Below are positions 23,529-34,680 of a DNA stretch of 64,000 nucleotides, piece after piece (position 1 is the first letter of the stretch; the number at the start of each line of letters is the position of its first letter). The position numbers and the translations under genes are program-made. The DNA comes from Coix lacryma-jobi var. lacryma-jobi (taxonomy: Eukaryota > Streptophyta > Magnoliopsida > Poales > Poaceae): the NCBI GenBank assembly GCA_009763385.1, contig CM019831.1:83611845-83675844 (forward strand). Direction: 5' to 3'. The notes under the pieces are model-generated. The model was not told where the DNA came from, did no database searches, and saw nothing but the letters and a program-made list of their open reading frames with translations.

Positions 23529-24898
23529 TGTTGGCACAAAATGTGGCGCACTGTGCCTCACACACAGCAAGCCGGAAAGCGTGGCTTCAATCGGGTGCCC
23601 GGACGGTTTGAAATCCGAAGACGTCGAGTCGGATTGACCTGAAAGCCAACAAGGGATAAAACTGTGAGAATAAAACTGGAACATGTCGGGTGAGACGAGA
23701 CAGTTCCATATTTACGGCCCTGAAGCCACTTACGATGACATACAACTATAGAAGCTGTCTGTCAAGCATGTTTATAGAGTCATTCGGCTAATATAAAAAA
23801 GAAAGCATGTGAAAGCATTGATTGCCGAATACACGTGTAAGAAAAGACATGCTTGAACAAGTAAAAATAAATTGTAAATCGACATATAACCAAACTCGGC
23901 AAACTAGCCGAATTGGGATCCATGAAGAAGGAACATGGAAACAAACACGATCAAACTAATCTAAAACCTGCATCTGCCGCACGATACCTAGTTTTATCGA
24001 AGCTCAAGCGTGATTGACATGTATGAACCCACAACACGTAACAATCTAGATTAGGAATTAATTCGGCCATCATGATCATGCAATTTATAAGGGATGCCAT
24101 GAAAGCAACAATTATTGGAACATAAGTAAACTTGTAAAGAAAGGCCGAACAAAGTCAATCTAGATTGGGCAAAAGAGTGTTCCAAAATTAATTAAATCAT
24201 GCAACACATAGTAACTTAATGAATCTACTAGATCTTGTCGAATCTAATAGAGCCGATAACTATCTCATTTTTGCTAAACATATCAAGTAAACGCCTGCCG
24301 CACGGTATTTACTCATAAGCAAAGCATAAACAAAGATTTCTTGATTGTTAACAGAGATCCGCCGCACGACCATTGGAAACAAACAAGACTACTTGCATCA
24401 GATCTAAATCCACCGCATGATACTAGACATGATAACAAGGTTGTCGGAACTTACGGAGGTCGACAGATCGATGATTCCTCTCGAAGAACTCGACGACACG
24501 ACAAAGGACTAAAAGATGACACGGGGCTGGTTTGTATTGATATGGTTGTGAACCCTTTTTACAATAGTGAAGGGTTTATATTTATACCCTGGACACAATA
24601 TAAGTCCTAAGAGGACACGACTATGAAACGTTAAAGGAAAATACAACATTTTTTTGGCCTTTGACTCCCTTCGGAATCTTCATTGCCTTAATTGTCGCAA
24701 TTTTGTTGCTCGATCGGCTCTTGCTACCGTCGCTTCAACGGAAACCCTCTTTTCTCAGAATAGCCGACCGCATAAACAGTTGTCGAATCCTTGGAAATTA
24801 GCCGACTGCATGGATACTTGCCGAATGCCTCATACGCCCGTCTCCGCACACTGGCCCATTTGTCATTTCCTTATGTGTGCGAAAATCCAGTGTTAACA
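23529..24898 (-). repeat. E2 5' LTR
   Basis: 1370 bp, partner of 10925-12295. In element orientation it starts TGTTAACACTGG and ends TGTGCCAACA. A TATA-like box TATAAATATAAA lies on the minus strand at 24575-24586. Confidence 0.93.
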
Positions 24899-24903
24899 CT
24901 TAT

Positions 24904-27265
24904 GAGCAGCCAAAGAGAACCAAGAGAAGACGTCGAAGGGAGAACCAACTGCCAAGAATTGAGGAGGGCATCATGAAGGATGAAGCCACTGCACCACAAG
25001 AGTTAGAAGATTTGAGAGATAGTACCTGAGCCAGCAAATCAAGAAGAACAGCCATTAAGATCTCCATCGTCTAGACACTGTTGAGAGGACAAGTTTCAGT
25101 TATGACATTACAAGACAAAAGACTCTCATGGAGGCACTTGAGTAGCAGCTCTAAATTCAAGTCTCTTGCCAACCCAATGATTAAAGAAAAACAAGAAAGG
25201 TTGACAAGAGAAGAATGCGAAACTGTCCCTACATCCTCATAGTACAAAATTGATACAAGAAAGAGAGAGGATCCTAGACAGCATACTCAAGGAGCAATGC
25301 GCCTTCACTGATAAGTCGACACATAGAGAAGGAAGATCAATACCTCTAAAGATGATTCCACTGTGATCTTCCTCCTCTCAATCATATTGTGAGACAAACA
25401 AGAGAAGACAAGTCATTCATAAACAACAACCAGCTAGACAAGAGAAGCTTCCACAAGGAGGTTTGACACATCACTCTTCAATGACAAAGTAACATTTCAA
25501 GGTAAGTGACCATCACTTTAAAAGCTTCTTCTTGATTCTAGTATGAACATAAATAAAGAACTAAACATGTTTAAGTTGCACATCACTTGATCCAACCTAA
25601 TCAACTCAACATGCTTAGTCCTTTGATCTTTGTTCCTAGCTTTACTCTCTTGAATCTCACTGTCTCAACTACATGAGCTAAAATGTGATGCATCTAACCT
25701 TTGGAAGATGATATATCTCAATCATGAAAAGATCGACACTTTATGCATAGATTATCCTTCCTTGGGTTAAGTAATTTGATCTGTTAAATATTTTAAGATG
25801 CTACTTTCATGCTCATCCTCTGATCTTATCACTCATGTTAAGATTGAATAGAACACATAAACAACAGGTTTGTCTTGTGCAATGTGCCTAAGGTTAGAGG
25901 GGAATAAACAAAACTTTTGGTTCTGTTGGTGTTTTTCCACCAACAGAGCCCATGCACTTGATCTCTACCTTGTCTTTATGATTAGGTCACACTCTTGAGC
26001 AAAACATGGAGAAGTCACTCCCAAATTCTACAGAGTGAAGGTCCTAGATCTACAGGAACATGCACACTGAGCAAGATGTTGCCAGCGTCCATAGTTAACG
26101 CTTCACTTCAAACTGCTGGATGAATAAATGACATGAGTGACACCATATCAAGAGGCATAAACAAGAAGGAATGATGGAAGACGTCGTAGTCAGAATTAGA
26201 GGTCATGAAGTCCCCATAGACTTCTTGATCCTCGACATCAGTAGACGATGATGTCCACCTCATCCTAGGAAGACCATTCCCCTACGCTACAAGTACAATA
26301 ATTTACGAGAGGAAATCCATTTTCACTTTCCTAGAGAAAAGGCACGATACAACTTCATCAACTAAATGCCTAATGAAGCACCCAAGAAGAATAGAAATGA
26401 AATACGCCGCTCTCAAAGCCAAAGAAGACAAGCTATCGAGAATAGAGAGGCCAATCATGAAGAAGAAGCTATCGACACTGTCTTAGAAAAGAAGAAGAGA
26501 AACCTCAAGACACTGAACCACATGAAGTGAAGACTCAGACCAAGAAAGTATAGAAGAAAAGTCCGCACCTAAGAGGTACAATCAATAACAACTTTCCAAA
26601 CGTCTGACAACCTTGGGAGGTCTGAACCAAGGGAAGGTCCGGTTCGTCGAACCTAAATATCTGAACCTTCGCCAAAAGGTAAAAATCGGTAGTTATCTTT
26701 ATATTTACTTTGTTGCATATTTCTCATATTTAATCCATAACCATTTCTTTCATCATCATATTTAATTCACAACACATTTTAATTTCTTTATTACATTAGA
26801 AAACAAAATAAAAATATTTCACTACATCATAAAGCCCCATGTGAATAATTCTATGGCGTGTAAAAACCCGCAGGAATGTTCACCGTGGTGGCATAAAAAT
26901 AAATAATAATAAAAATAAATATGCATGCATTCATCCTATGCATTCTCTCTTGCATCATAAAAATATAAAATACAAAAATATTGAGAAAGAGATCTTACTG
27001 AAATTCTAGACAACTAAGGCTTAAGTGGCTAACCACTAACGCTTAATCTGTTCCACAAGTTTTGTTGTCTATTTGAGTTTCACAGGATTTGAAAGGCCAA
27101 GAAAAGCTGACGAGCAAGTGAATGTTCCATTCACGAGCAAGTGAATGTTCCATTCACTGTTGGAACACTGTCTTAACAAACATCAACATCAAAGCTCTAA
27201 TAAAGGAAGGACATATCCACTGCCAGTCTGCTACATTACAAGATCGAACGACTACATCAACATTT
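24904..27265 (+). other. E1 internal region after the E2 insertion
   Basis: Continues E1 directly after the duplicated CTTAT. The first part reads as a basic tail (QPKRTKRRRRREN) like the C-terminal end of gag-protease, then decays. A 9-bp perfect hairpin (CTGTTGGTG, loop TTTTTC, CACCAACAG) lies at 25923-25946. No long ORF. Confidence 0.5.
26191..26350 (+). pseudogene. Second protease remnant in E1
   Basis: GHEVPIDFLILDI followed, after a frame change, by DDVHLILGRPFPYATSTIIY. This is the central and C-terminal part of a gypsy protease. Since a different protease end lies at 10796-10902, E1 carries two protease remnants, suggesting a duplication or an older nested element. Confidence 0.5.
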
Positions 27266-27310
27266 AGCCTGGGGAAGGCACCCCCATGTATCCACGTAAG
27301 TATCTTTATC
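27266..27310 (+). promoter_or_regulatory. Polypurine/donor-like module, first copy in E1
   Basis: AGCCTGGGGAAGGCACCCCC then CACGTAAGTATC. It resembles the module at 27538 and its counterparts in E3, E7 and E9. Confidence 0.5.
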
Positions 27311-27345
27311 CTCTTAAGTTTTTCATTCTATAAACAAATTCAAAA

Positions 27346-27530
27346 CACCAAAAATATGTGAGCACATGAAGGTTCACTCTTAAAAATGAAAACCCCAAAA
27401 AAATATGTGAGCACATGAAGGCTCACCCTTAAAAAGAAAAGAACAAAAATATGTGGGCACATGAAGGCTCACCATTAATTAAAAAAAAGAGACAAAAATA
27501 TATGGGCACATGAAAGCTCAACGCTATTAA
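27346..27530 (+). repeat. Four-copy degenerate minisatellite
   Basis: Units of about 50 bp built on AAAAATATGTG(A/G)GCACATGAAGG(T/C)TCA, at about 27350, 27398, 27450 and 27500, separated by A-rich spacers. Confidence 0.8.
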
Positions 27531-27537
27531 GGGAACT

Positions 27538-27585
27538 AGCTTGGGGGAGACGCGCCCCCGTTATCTTCACGATTCAGGTATGTCT
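27538..27585 (+). promoter_or_regulatory. Internal polypurine tract of E1
   Basis: AGCTTGGGGGAG (27538-27549) is identical to the LTR-adjacent tract at 28666-28677, 1128 bp downstream. It can fold with the following GCGCCCCC and is followed by CAGGTATGTC, a splice-donor-like string, and a TTA/CTA microsatellite (about 27585-27625). Confidence 0.6.
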
Positions 27586-28080
27586 TTATTATTATTATTA
27601 CTACTACTACTACTATTATTATTAGCTTTTATATTATATCTTAAAGTGTGTTGGATTAAATAAATAAAATAGTGTGTCTAGTTTGTTTTAAGAAGTTGAT
27701 GAAATCATGGAAATGATGAATAGTTGCTCTATCTAATTTCTTTCAACTACCTAGTCTTCAAAGCATGAGTTCTCCTCATTAATAAAGATGCCTTAAAATA
27801 AAATTAAATACATAGATGGCAAATACTTAATCTAAGGTCTAGGTAATTGGGATAAGACATGTGATGATCTGAGCTGCTATTATCTTGTTCTAAACAACAC
27901 TAAAGTTCCGGAAATTTCTAAATATAAACATGACTAATAATTGCATTGAGTTAAATTAAGCTTTGTTGACCCTATGAGTAGTTTATCATGCCATTGAATT
28001 GAGATCACTTACACATTTCATCCATCTTTCGCATAAATGCTCATGATTATCTGTTGCTATACTCTCTGAAGTTTGTCGAA

Positions 28081-28260
28081 AACATGTGGCTATGAAAAAA
28101 AGAGAAAAAAAGAAAAAAAAGAGATCTAAGGAAATAAAAAGGGACAAGTGTCTGAAACCTCAAAAAGATAGATCCCGAGGAAATAAAAAGGGACAAGTGT
28201 CCGGAACCTCGAAGAAAAAAAATGTCAGAAAAAATGGGCACGTGCCCGATAGTAGAATTA
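28081..28260 (+). repeat. A-rich region with CAAGTG/CACGTG palindromes
   Basis: Two direct repeats of GAAATAAAAAGGGACAAGTG (about 28131 and 28181); the second holds the palindrome GGACAAGTGTCC (28191-28202), which is itself flanked by CGAGG...CCTCG. A further perfect palindrome GGGCACGTGCCC is at 28236-28247. Reading frames here are low-complexity artefacts. Confidence 0.75.
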
Positions 28261-28323
28261 GCATAATAGCCAGATGTCTCTGATAAACAGAAGAGAGTGA
28301 ATACATTGAAAAGAGCATCTGAC

Positions 28324-28678
28324 TCCATTTTTTCATACACAAGCACTTCTTTATTCAATGGTTGGTTGACTTTCTCTTTGGATCCATTGTTTAATTTGAC
28401 AACATATTTATTAAAGCTTTTAAAAATTAATTAAAACTCCAAAATAAAGGTGAAGTAAAAGAACTAGAGACATAGTGCTTGATTTGATCGTTCAATCTTT
28501 CAACTACTCAAGATCTAAGGCAAAAGTAAAAAGCCCCATGAAGAATAACATATTTTTTGGAGAATTTTTGTTTAGCAGCAGGTATACTTGTTGGAAGTGA
28601 AGATATTATAGCAACTCCTAATCCATTGTTAAGTTTTGGTTTTGCTAAGGGACTAGCAAAAGGTAAGCTTGGGGGAGT
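28324..28678 (+). repeat. E1 3' internal end, original copy
   Basis: Source-like partner of 7583-7937. It ends in the polypurine tract AGCTTGGGGGAG at 28666-28677, one base before the LTR. Confidence 0.88.
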
Positions 28679-29931
28679 TGTTGACACTGGTTATCTATCA
28701 AAATTAGAGGATAAATAAATATGAAAAGGGCATGAATTCAATCACCAATAAAGGTTTAGAGTTTTAATTGACAATATTCCATGAGTTTTGGTGAATTGTG
28801 ATTCTGCAGGGACTAAACAGGAAAACCAGCACTGATTACTTCTCCTAGAAGGAAACCGATGGAAGATTACGGAACCAGCACGTCAGGAATACTCTAGAAG
28901 GACCTAGAGGACACCAGAGGACACCACGGGGCGGGACACCCCGACAGGCTGCCAGGTGGGACCGACCGGTCCCACCCTAGGACTGGTTGGTCACCCCCTG
29001 GGCCTGATGGCCTCCGTCTTCTGGCAGCTTCCTCCACCGCCTTTGAGGATCCATCTCAGCCCTACGTGAAGTTGGTTTGATCTAACGGTCGCGGTTGATC
29101 CCTCGGGGCTATATAAACAGGCCCCCAGGCCCCAGGGAAGATCAAGTCTCTCTTCAGAAAAGTCTACGCCTCATTCAGAAACCGTAGAAGTAGACTTCAA
29201 GAGCCAGCTTTCAAGTAGAAGACTTGTTACCCCTCTAGATTAGGTTTAGAACCTAGTCTTATACTAGAACTAGAAGAGAGAGAGGAGAAGAGATCAAGAA
29301 GGAGCTCCGTCCTGTCGGATCAACTTCATCGTCTTGTACATGCGGATTCAAGTTTATCTTCAACTTGCTTCAGCGATTGTTTCAGTAATCGACGTCTATA
29401 TTTAAGTTTGAGCCATTGTTCTTGTTATTCTTAAGGTTTATGACTCTCTTTTGAGTACTTTAATTCTAGTCATTCTAGAGTTAGAGTAGTTGGATAGTGT
29501 AAGCATGGTGCTTAGACCTGATAGCTCATAAATGCCTCCTATAACACCGGTAGTAGTGGTTGTTCGCAAGGGTGACTCTTATAGCCTTGTTGATTCTTCT
29601 ATAGTCCACTTACCCGTGTGTAGGCTTGATAGGATTATACATTTGCATAAAAGACTCATACTCTGTTTGTGACCTTTTATGGCAACTTCCCCACTAAGAA
29701 TAATATAAACATATCACTCTTAAATTGGAATTAGACAACCTTAGTGATCCCCTCTATACTTCTAGATTCTCCGTCCTTGTTAGCTACTCAGGGGTTAGAC
29801 TTTAAGACTTAACACTATCTGTTCCTTTGGGTTCGATATTAAAACTGGGTTACTCCGGTGAAGTGCTACATCGGTAGATTTTATCTGTGTGCTTGCGGAT
29901 AAAGTAGAGTGTGCATTAATTTATACCAACA
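28679..29931 (+). repeat. E1 right LTR
   Basis: 1253 bp, TGTTGACACTGG to TACCAACA, with a TATA box at 29109-29118. Adjacent downstream sequence CAAGG would be the 5-bp target copy, but no partner survives on the left. Confidence 0.92.
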
Positions 29932-30385
29932 CAAGGTAAGATTAAGGCAACAAAGTTTCATGGTGGTTATATTACATCTACTTGCAACTAATTATTTGTT
30001 GGATGCAATATAGGTCTGATCTATTGCAACACAGGTTAAAATTAAGACAACGTAATTACTTCATTGCCATATGTATAACTGCTTGCAACCAAGTTTACGA
30101 TGCTGGCAACAACACCTCTCTATCGCAATGCAACATCAATATTATCACAACTCAACACTAGTTGTGGCAATAGGCACCCAAACTCGCAACCATTTTTTCC
30201 ATCGTAGCATTAGTGCCTACCTCTTGCAATGAAGCTTATGACTAACACAACACACAATTTTGGTGGCCATAAAGCCCATATATTGCAACCAATTATGATG
30301 CTAGTTTCCTTAGAACCAAATATTGCAACCAAATGTGTGGTGTTGTGAAAACAATTGGTGCTATAAGAGTCAAATCCTTGTAGTG
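29932..30385 (+). mobile_element. CACTA transposon, right end
   Basis: Continues the subterminal TTGCAAC motifs and ends in CAAATCCTTGTAGTG (30371-30385), the inverse of a CACTACAAGGATTTG terminus. The following bases CCC do not match the three bases left of 896, so a clean 3-bp target duplication is not seen. Confidence 0.82.
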
Positions 30386-30560
30386 CCCTCGGCACAGCAC
30401 ATCTCTACTTGACCTTCACCTTGCCTTCGATCACCGTCTCTGAGCTCGACACCTGCACAACACAAGCCAAAGAACATGCGCATCATACCAGTTGATAGTC
30501 ACTCATAATCTCAAGATCCGGCATACACCCATATATCCGTACAAGTAATTAGCAAAGTGG
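30386..30560 (-). repeat. Block X, copy 1
   Basis: The reverse complement aligns with 52684-52850 (TATGGGTGTATGCCGG, ATGATGCGCATGTTCTTTGG, CTTGTGTTGTGCAGGTGT are shared with few changes). Origin not recognised. It is cut on its left by the CACTA end. Confidence 0.75.
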
Positions 30561-33496
30561 ATTTATTAAATTGCTGAAATGGCTGCATGTGTAGTTTCTG
30601 TTGTGGTGATTAGTTCGTGATGATAATGATGTTTTCTATAGTTGTGGTCTATATAGAAGTTATAGATAACTTCCTCATCTTGCTTTTCCTAACATTTCAT
30701 GATTTTAGGCCAAGTGGTTTGTGAGTTATAGCTTTTAGAAGTTTGCTGTCAGGTTTTTATTGCTTTCAGTGCAGACCTGATAAAGTGAACCGTTTGGCTA
30801 ATTTAACTTGAGAATCATGTGTTCTTGATAATAGAAGAGTTGTAGTGATTTTCATAACATTTCTAAATTGTCTTGGATCACTATTTGTGGTGGTCTAGAA
30901 CTTGAGTTACATGTGTTTCACGTTAAGGTCCAGAATCTGTCCAAGTCTGGACAGATTTGTTTGTTTGTGTTGTTTGACCTTGATAACTGCTTAATCACCT
31001 TGTGATAATAATAAATAAGTTGTAGACAATTTAATAGGATTTCCAGCAAGTCTAATATGAAGTCTTTTGGTGCTCTAGATCTCTAGATATGGTTTTTTAA
31101 GTTGTTGTTGATGTGTGCATCAAGTTCTGCCTAAGTGTGGACTGAGCTGCACTAATCTTGTTATTTGACTTGGTTAACTATTAACTCACCTTTAGCTAAT
31201 AATAATAAAGTGTTAGATAATTTTGTAAGCTTTCTATAATGTCTAATTGTGTGATTATGTGATGAATATTTCTTGAGTTATGCCTTTCTGAAGTTTTGTC
31301 AGCTTTTCTGTTCAAGAATTGGACAGAGCTGCTTTTCCTCTGTTTTTGACTAGGTTAACCTCTGAATTAGCTCTTGTGTTGAATAGAAAAGTTGTAGGCA
31401 ATCATGTTAGATTTCCAGAAAGTCTTAGTTTTCCCTGTTTGGATGTTTGTAGCTCGAGTTATGTTTAATTTAGTGGACTACTATCCTGCTGTCCAGAGTT
31501 TGAAGTGTGACTTGTGTGTGTGCAACTTGATTGCTCGTTAGGTCTAACTTTCATGAGTTAATTAGTAAGCCAAATAAACCTTTAAATATGTTAAATAATG
31601 ATGGTTCACATGCTTAACTAAGATAGGAGTTGTATGTGTATACATGTGTTCCATTTGTGTGACGTATGTAATGTAGTCTTGATTGATTGTTATAGTTATC
31701 TTGATTGCTTATGTGATATAGTTGGTAATACTTGTGTTGTATGCCTATGCTGCATCGTGAGTGTTTGTCTTGCATTCATACGCTTGTATTGTGCATCTCA
31801 TTTAGGTGCAATAGATGCTTCGTGAAGGATGTGATGATGAGGCTAAACCCGAAGATGGCGTTGGTGGACCATCCGAAGATGCAGGGCTGAGCAAGTTCCG
31901 GAAGTGGAGATGCTTGCCGAGCAAGTGTCACTTAACACTGACCTAGTGTTGGTTCCCAGGCAAGCCCCAGAGCATTCTAAGTCTCCTACCATTCTTTTAT
32001 AAATGCAATCGAGTGAATATAATGATTGTTGCATTAAGTTATAGGAGTTGAATGATACCGTTGATGCATTACTTACTTAACCTTGTCCACCAGCAATTAT
32101 TATCTTGATATCCCTGTTTGGTCTAGGCTCGATTATATGCTTAGCCCTACTTAGACCGGTCAAAGTCGGGTGATTTCCTGTCTCCCGCATATAGGTGGAT
32201 ACTGATCATGACTAGCCTGGTGCTATCATAGAGATAACCATGTGATAATTAATTTGAGACTGAGGCGGGATGTAAGAGCAGCAGGACATGGGTTCTGTGT
32301 GCTAGTAGTCTTCTGTCTATGTCGCATAGGACCCGTTCGGAAAGTGCACCTTAGTCAAATTGAACGCGTCAATCACTTAACGGAGTAGGTCGGAGTACCT
32401 CCCGTGAAGTCGAGTTAGGTTATTCGAGCCGGTGATGGAGATGTTGACGCCTAACACCCAGGGCCTTAGATGTACCATGGGCAACTATTCTGAGCAACCT
32501 AGCATGGTTCGTGGACAGGCGGGGCCTGATTGACCTGACATGACCGTGGGCAGTTATAGGTTGAGTGACCTGGCACTGAGATCACCCCCGGTGTAGAAGG
32601 GCCCGTGGCCGTCCCGTGAATCGTGTTCTCGAATTTCCTGAGTGGCAGCTTACGACTGCCATGGCCGGACGTGTCGGGCGAGTGTGCGACATTTTATCCC
32701 CAGCTAGGTAGGAATCAATTATAATTATCAACGCTCCTGGACAGTGAGCAATTGACTGGCGTCCGTTACCGTAGAACTTATGGAATGAAAGATGGTTATG
32801 ATGCTGAATCTGAAAGGCTATTGATGAAATAGTCACTCTTGCTTGATTAATTAGCCAAGTGCTTGCTCTAGATCAGGTGCAAATCTATTTAATCAGTTTG
32901 ATTACATAAATTTGACTGCTAATACTCTAATGATGATTATTTAGTAATGAAAATGATTCTATGCAAAAAGGTAAGTATGGCCAACCCCAGATACAACCTT
33001 ACATACTCCATGGTGTCAATTTATTTCTGGTTTATGACGGGTAAGTCTAGCTGAGTACATTCGAGTACTCAGGGTTTATCCCACCTTGTTGCAGGTGAAG
33101 GTTAGGCCTACCAAAAGGTGATGACCAGTGCCGATGGGCTCGGCAGTTCCATACTTCTTCTCTTATGCTGTTGATGGAGGATGTCACTCAAGCTAGCAAA
33201 GTATTTCAACCTTTGTTATGGTATTCTTTTCAAAGCTATGTTGCTTCTTCTAAATTAAGTGGAACTCAACTTGTATTATTATTTATGAACTCTATTGTAA
33301 TATTATTTTCGCTGCAAAGCTCCGTGGACATGATTTGTATTTGCTTGACCATGCGATCTTGGCTGAGATGTTGGAAAAGTTTGAAATCCTTCAAGATTTT
33401 CGGGCTACCGGGTTTATATGGGCTCAAGTGTGCTAATTCAGCTGCTCCGGTGGAGGTTTTTGCACTTGTGCTCCTATAAATTGGTTGGTTCTGTCA
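30561..33496 (+). repeat. E4: gypsy LTR (left end not defined)
   Basis: Long AT-rich non-coding sequence ending TTCTGTCA immediately before a decayed initiator-Met-type primer site at 33501. It contains the phrase TCGAGTACTCAGGGTTTATCCCACC near its end, of the kind found in chromovirus-like LTRs. No partner LTR is in the window and the 5' terminus cannot be placed. Frames at 31634-31825, 32582-32836 and 33165-33479 show no domain and I treat them as chance. Confidence 0.6.
30640..31530 (+). repeat. Five degenerate ~184-bp tandem units in the E4 LTR
   Basis: A (A)GTTGTAGA.AATT-like anchor recurs at about 30655, 30838, 31019, 31209 and 31391, and a paired (T/C)GAGTTATG-like anchor at about 30722, 30903, 31095, 31273 and 31455. 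Both series step by about 180-190 bp. One isolated related unit lies at about 59025-59105 in E5. Confidence 0.65.
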
Positions 33497-33500
33497 AATC

Positions 33501-33512
33501 TGGCATCGGAGC
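33501..33512 (+). promoter_or_regulatory. Decayed E4 primer binding site
   Basis: TGGCATCGGAGC differs by two transitions from TGGTATCAGAGC, the site complementary to plant initiator tRNA-Met. Confidence 0.6.
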
Positions 33513-34680
33513 AAGGTTAAGCATAATACTGTCATGTGCATGGTTTTAAAATGAAGTTTTGTTTTGAAAAGCCTATTTTATCTAAAAAGCTTTAGCTAGT
33601 AGGCAAGTTTGTCAAAACCAAATTTATAAACTATGTGCTAGCGACAACCTCTAGTTGTGCCCATCTAGGACTTCTAGGTGGCTTAGTTAAGTAATACTAA
33701 CTTTGGGGTTTTACTTTCTTGCAACGACACGTCGACTCAAAAGGTACGTGTAAATGACCGCACTATGCTACCCTGTGGTCTAATGTTGGAGGTAGCCCTC
33801 ACATATGATGTACTCATATATGTGGGGTAGTTGAATTTATTTTATGCAACGTCGCACCTACGCTCAGGTAAGTGTGAATTGTGAGAGCATGACCAAACAA
33901 CCGTTTTTCTAGGGAAGAGCTAGTTTGGTATTGGAACCTGTACTCGTAAGCACACGAATGTGGGTGAAGGTATTTAATTGCGGGAGTAATACTATTATGA
34001 TGGGTGCATATACTACTTACGTGTGTACTGGGACGCACCTAAGATAGTATCTAGATTTAAATTCCTGCAATGTATTTATATCTGTTGTGGGAATGGGCTG
34101 AAATGAGATTTTCTGCACGTACGCTAACCCTGAATGCGTATGTATAGTTGACGACTAGTTATATCGAGAGTGCATGTAATGTCATCGACCTAGAACGTGA
34201 TTGCTACCTCAGGTTGGCAGTTTGTGAGGACGTATAGGACGAGCATACATCTTGTTGTGCATTGCTCATGAACGTGCTTCTCTCACCTTTGTTCTAAAAA
34301 TAAATATCTTCTTGTCAAATATGACTAATGTAATGATAAAACTTAATGGTTGTTATGCATCAAAATGCTTCCCCACCTTTATTCCTGTAATGATGAAAGT
34401 TGTTGTGAACTAGTGCTTCAAAATGTTGTGCTAGCTTGCTTATTAAAGGTTAGAAATACATGTTAAGAATAGGTGTTGTATGTTGCTCTAAGCTAGATGC
34501 AATGTGGTCCTGTTCTTGATGGTTGGTAGTGTGCCATGTTCTATATGAGTGCTTTCGTGATTAGCTAAATAAGTGATTGCTTGTTTAGACTAGAAGTAAA
34601 TACTTGTATGATGTTGTTTAGATAACCCTGCTAGCTCATCATGATTGTGTGTGGTCTTACTCATCATGATTGTGTGTTGT
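33513..34680 (+). other. E4 leader, truncated by the E3 LTR
   Basis: Untranslated leader-like sequence downstream of the primer site with no ORF. It ends in a 21-bp direct repeat (CTCATCATGATTGTGTGT.G at about 34637 and 34661) right before the E3 LTR. Confidence 0.5.

Larger units (their letters stand above)
10925..24898 (-). mobile_element. E2: complete Tat-lineage gypsy element with antisense genes
   Basis: LTRs at 10925-12295 and 23529-24898 (TGTTGGCAC...GTGTTAACA) are flanked by a perfect 5-bp target duplication CTTAT (10920-10924, 24899-24903). On the minus strand, gag, protease, RT, RNase H, a second archaeal-type RNase H and integrase follow in order. The double RNase H marks the Tat/Ogre group. 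Between integrase and the 3' LTR two plus-strand genes run antisense to gag-pol. I count roughly 52 differences between the LTRs (about 3.8%), mostly transitions. Confidence 0.93.
7583..29931 (+). mobile_element. E1: gypsy LTR element inserted in the CACTA transposon
   Basis: LTRs at 7938-9192 and 28679-29931 begin TGTTGACACTGG and end TTATACCAACA. A tRNA-Asp-type primer site follows the first and an AGCTTGGGGGAG polypurine tract precedes the second. The internal region holds decayed gag and protease pieces but no recognisable reverse transcriptase or integrase of its own, and it is interrupted by the Tat element E2. An extra 355 bp of 3' internal sequence (7583-7937) sits upstream of the left LTR. 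The right flank after 29931 returns to CACTA subterminal sequence; the left target duplication has been lost in the filler junction. Confidence 0.85.

Noticed and set aside
25923..25946. 9-bp hairpin with T-rich loop as a terminator
   Set aside because: A perfect stem, but intrinsic terminators of this type do not operate in plant nuclear genes. Recorded only as a feature of E1.
28047..28358. 103-codon minus-strand frame and its plus-strand Lys-rich mirror
   Set aside because: Poly-A/poly-T tracts create them. They sit in the E1 3' non-coding region.
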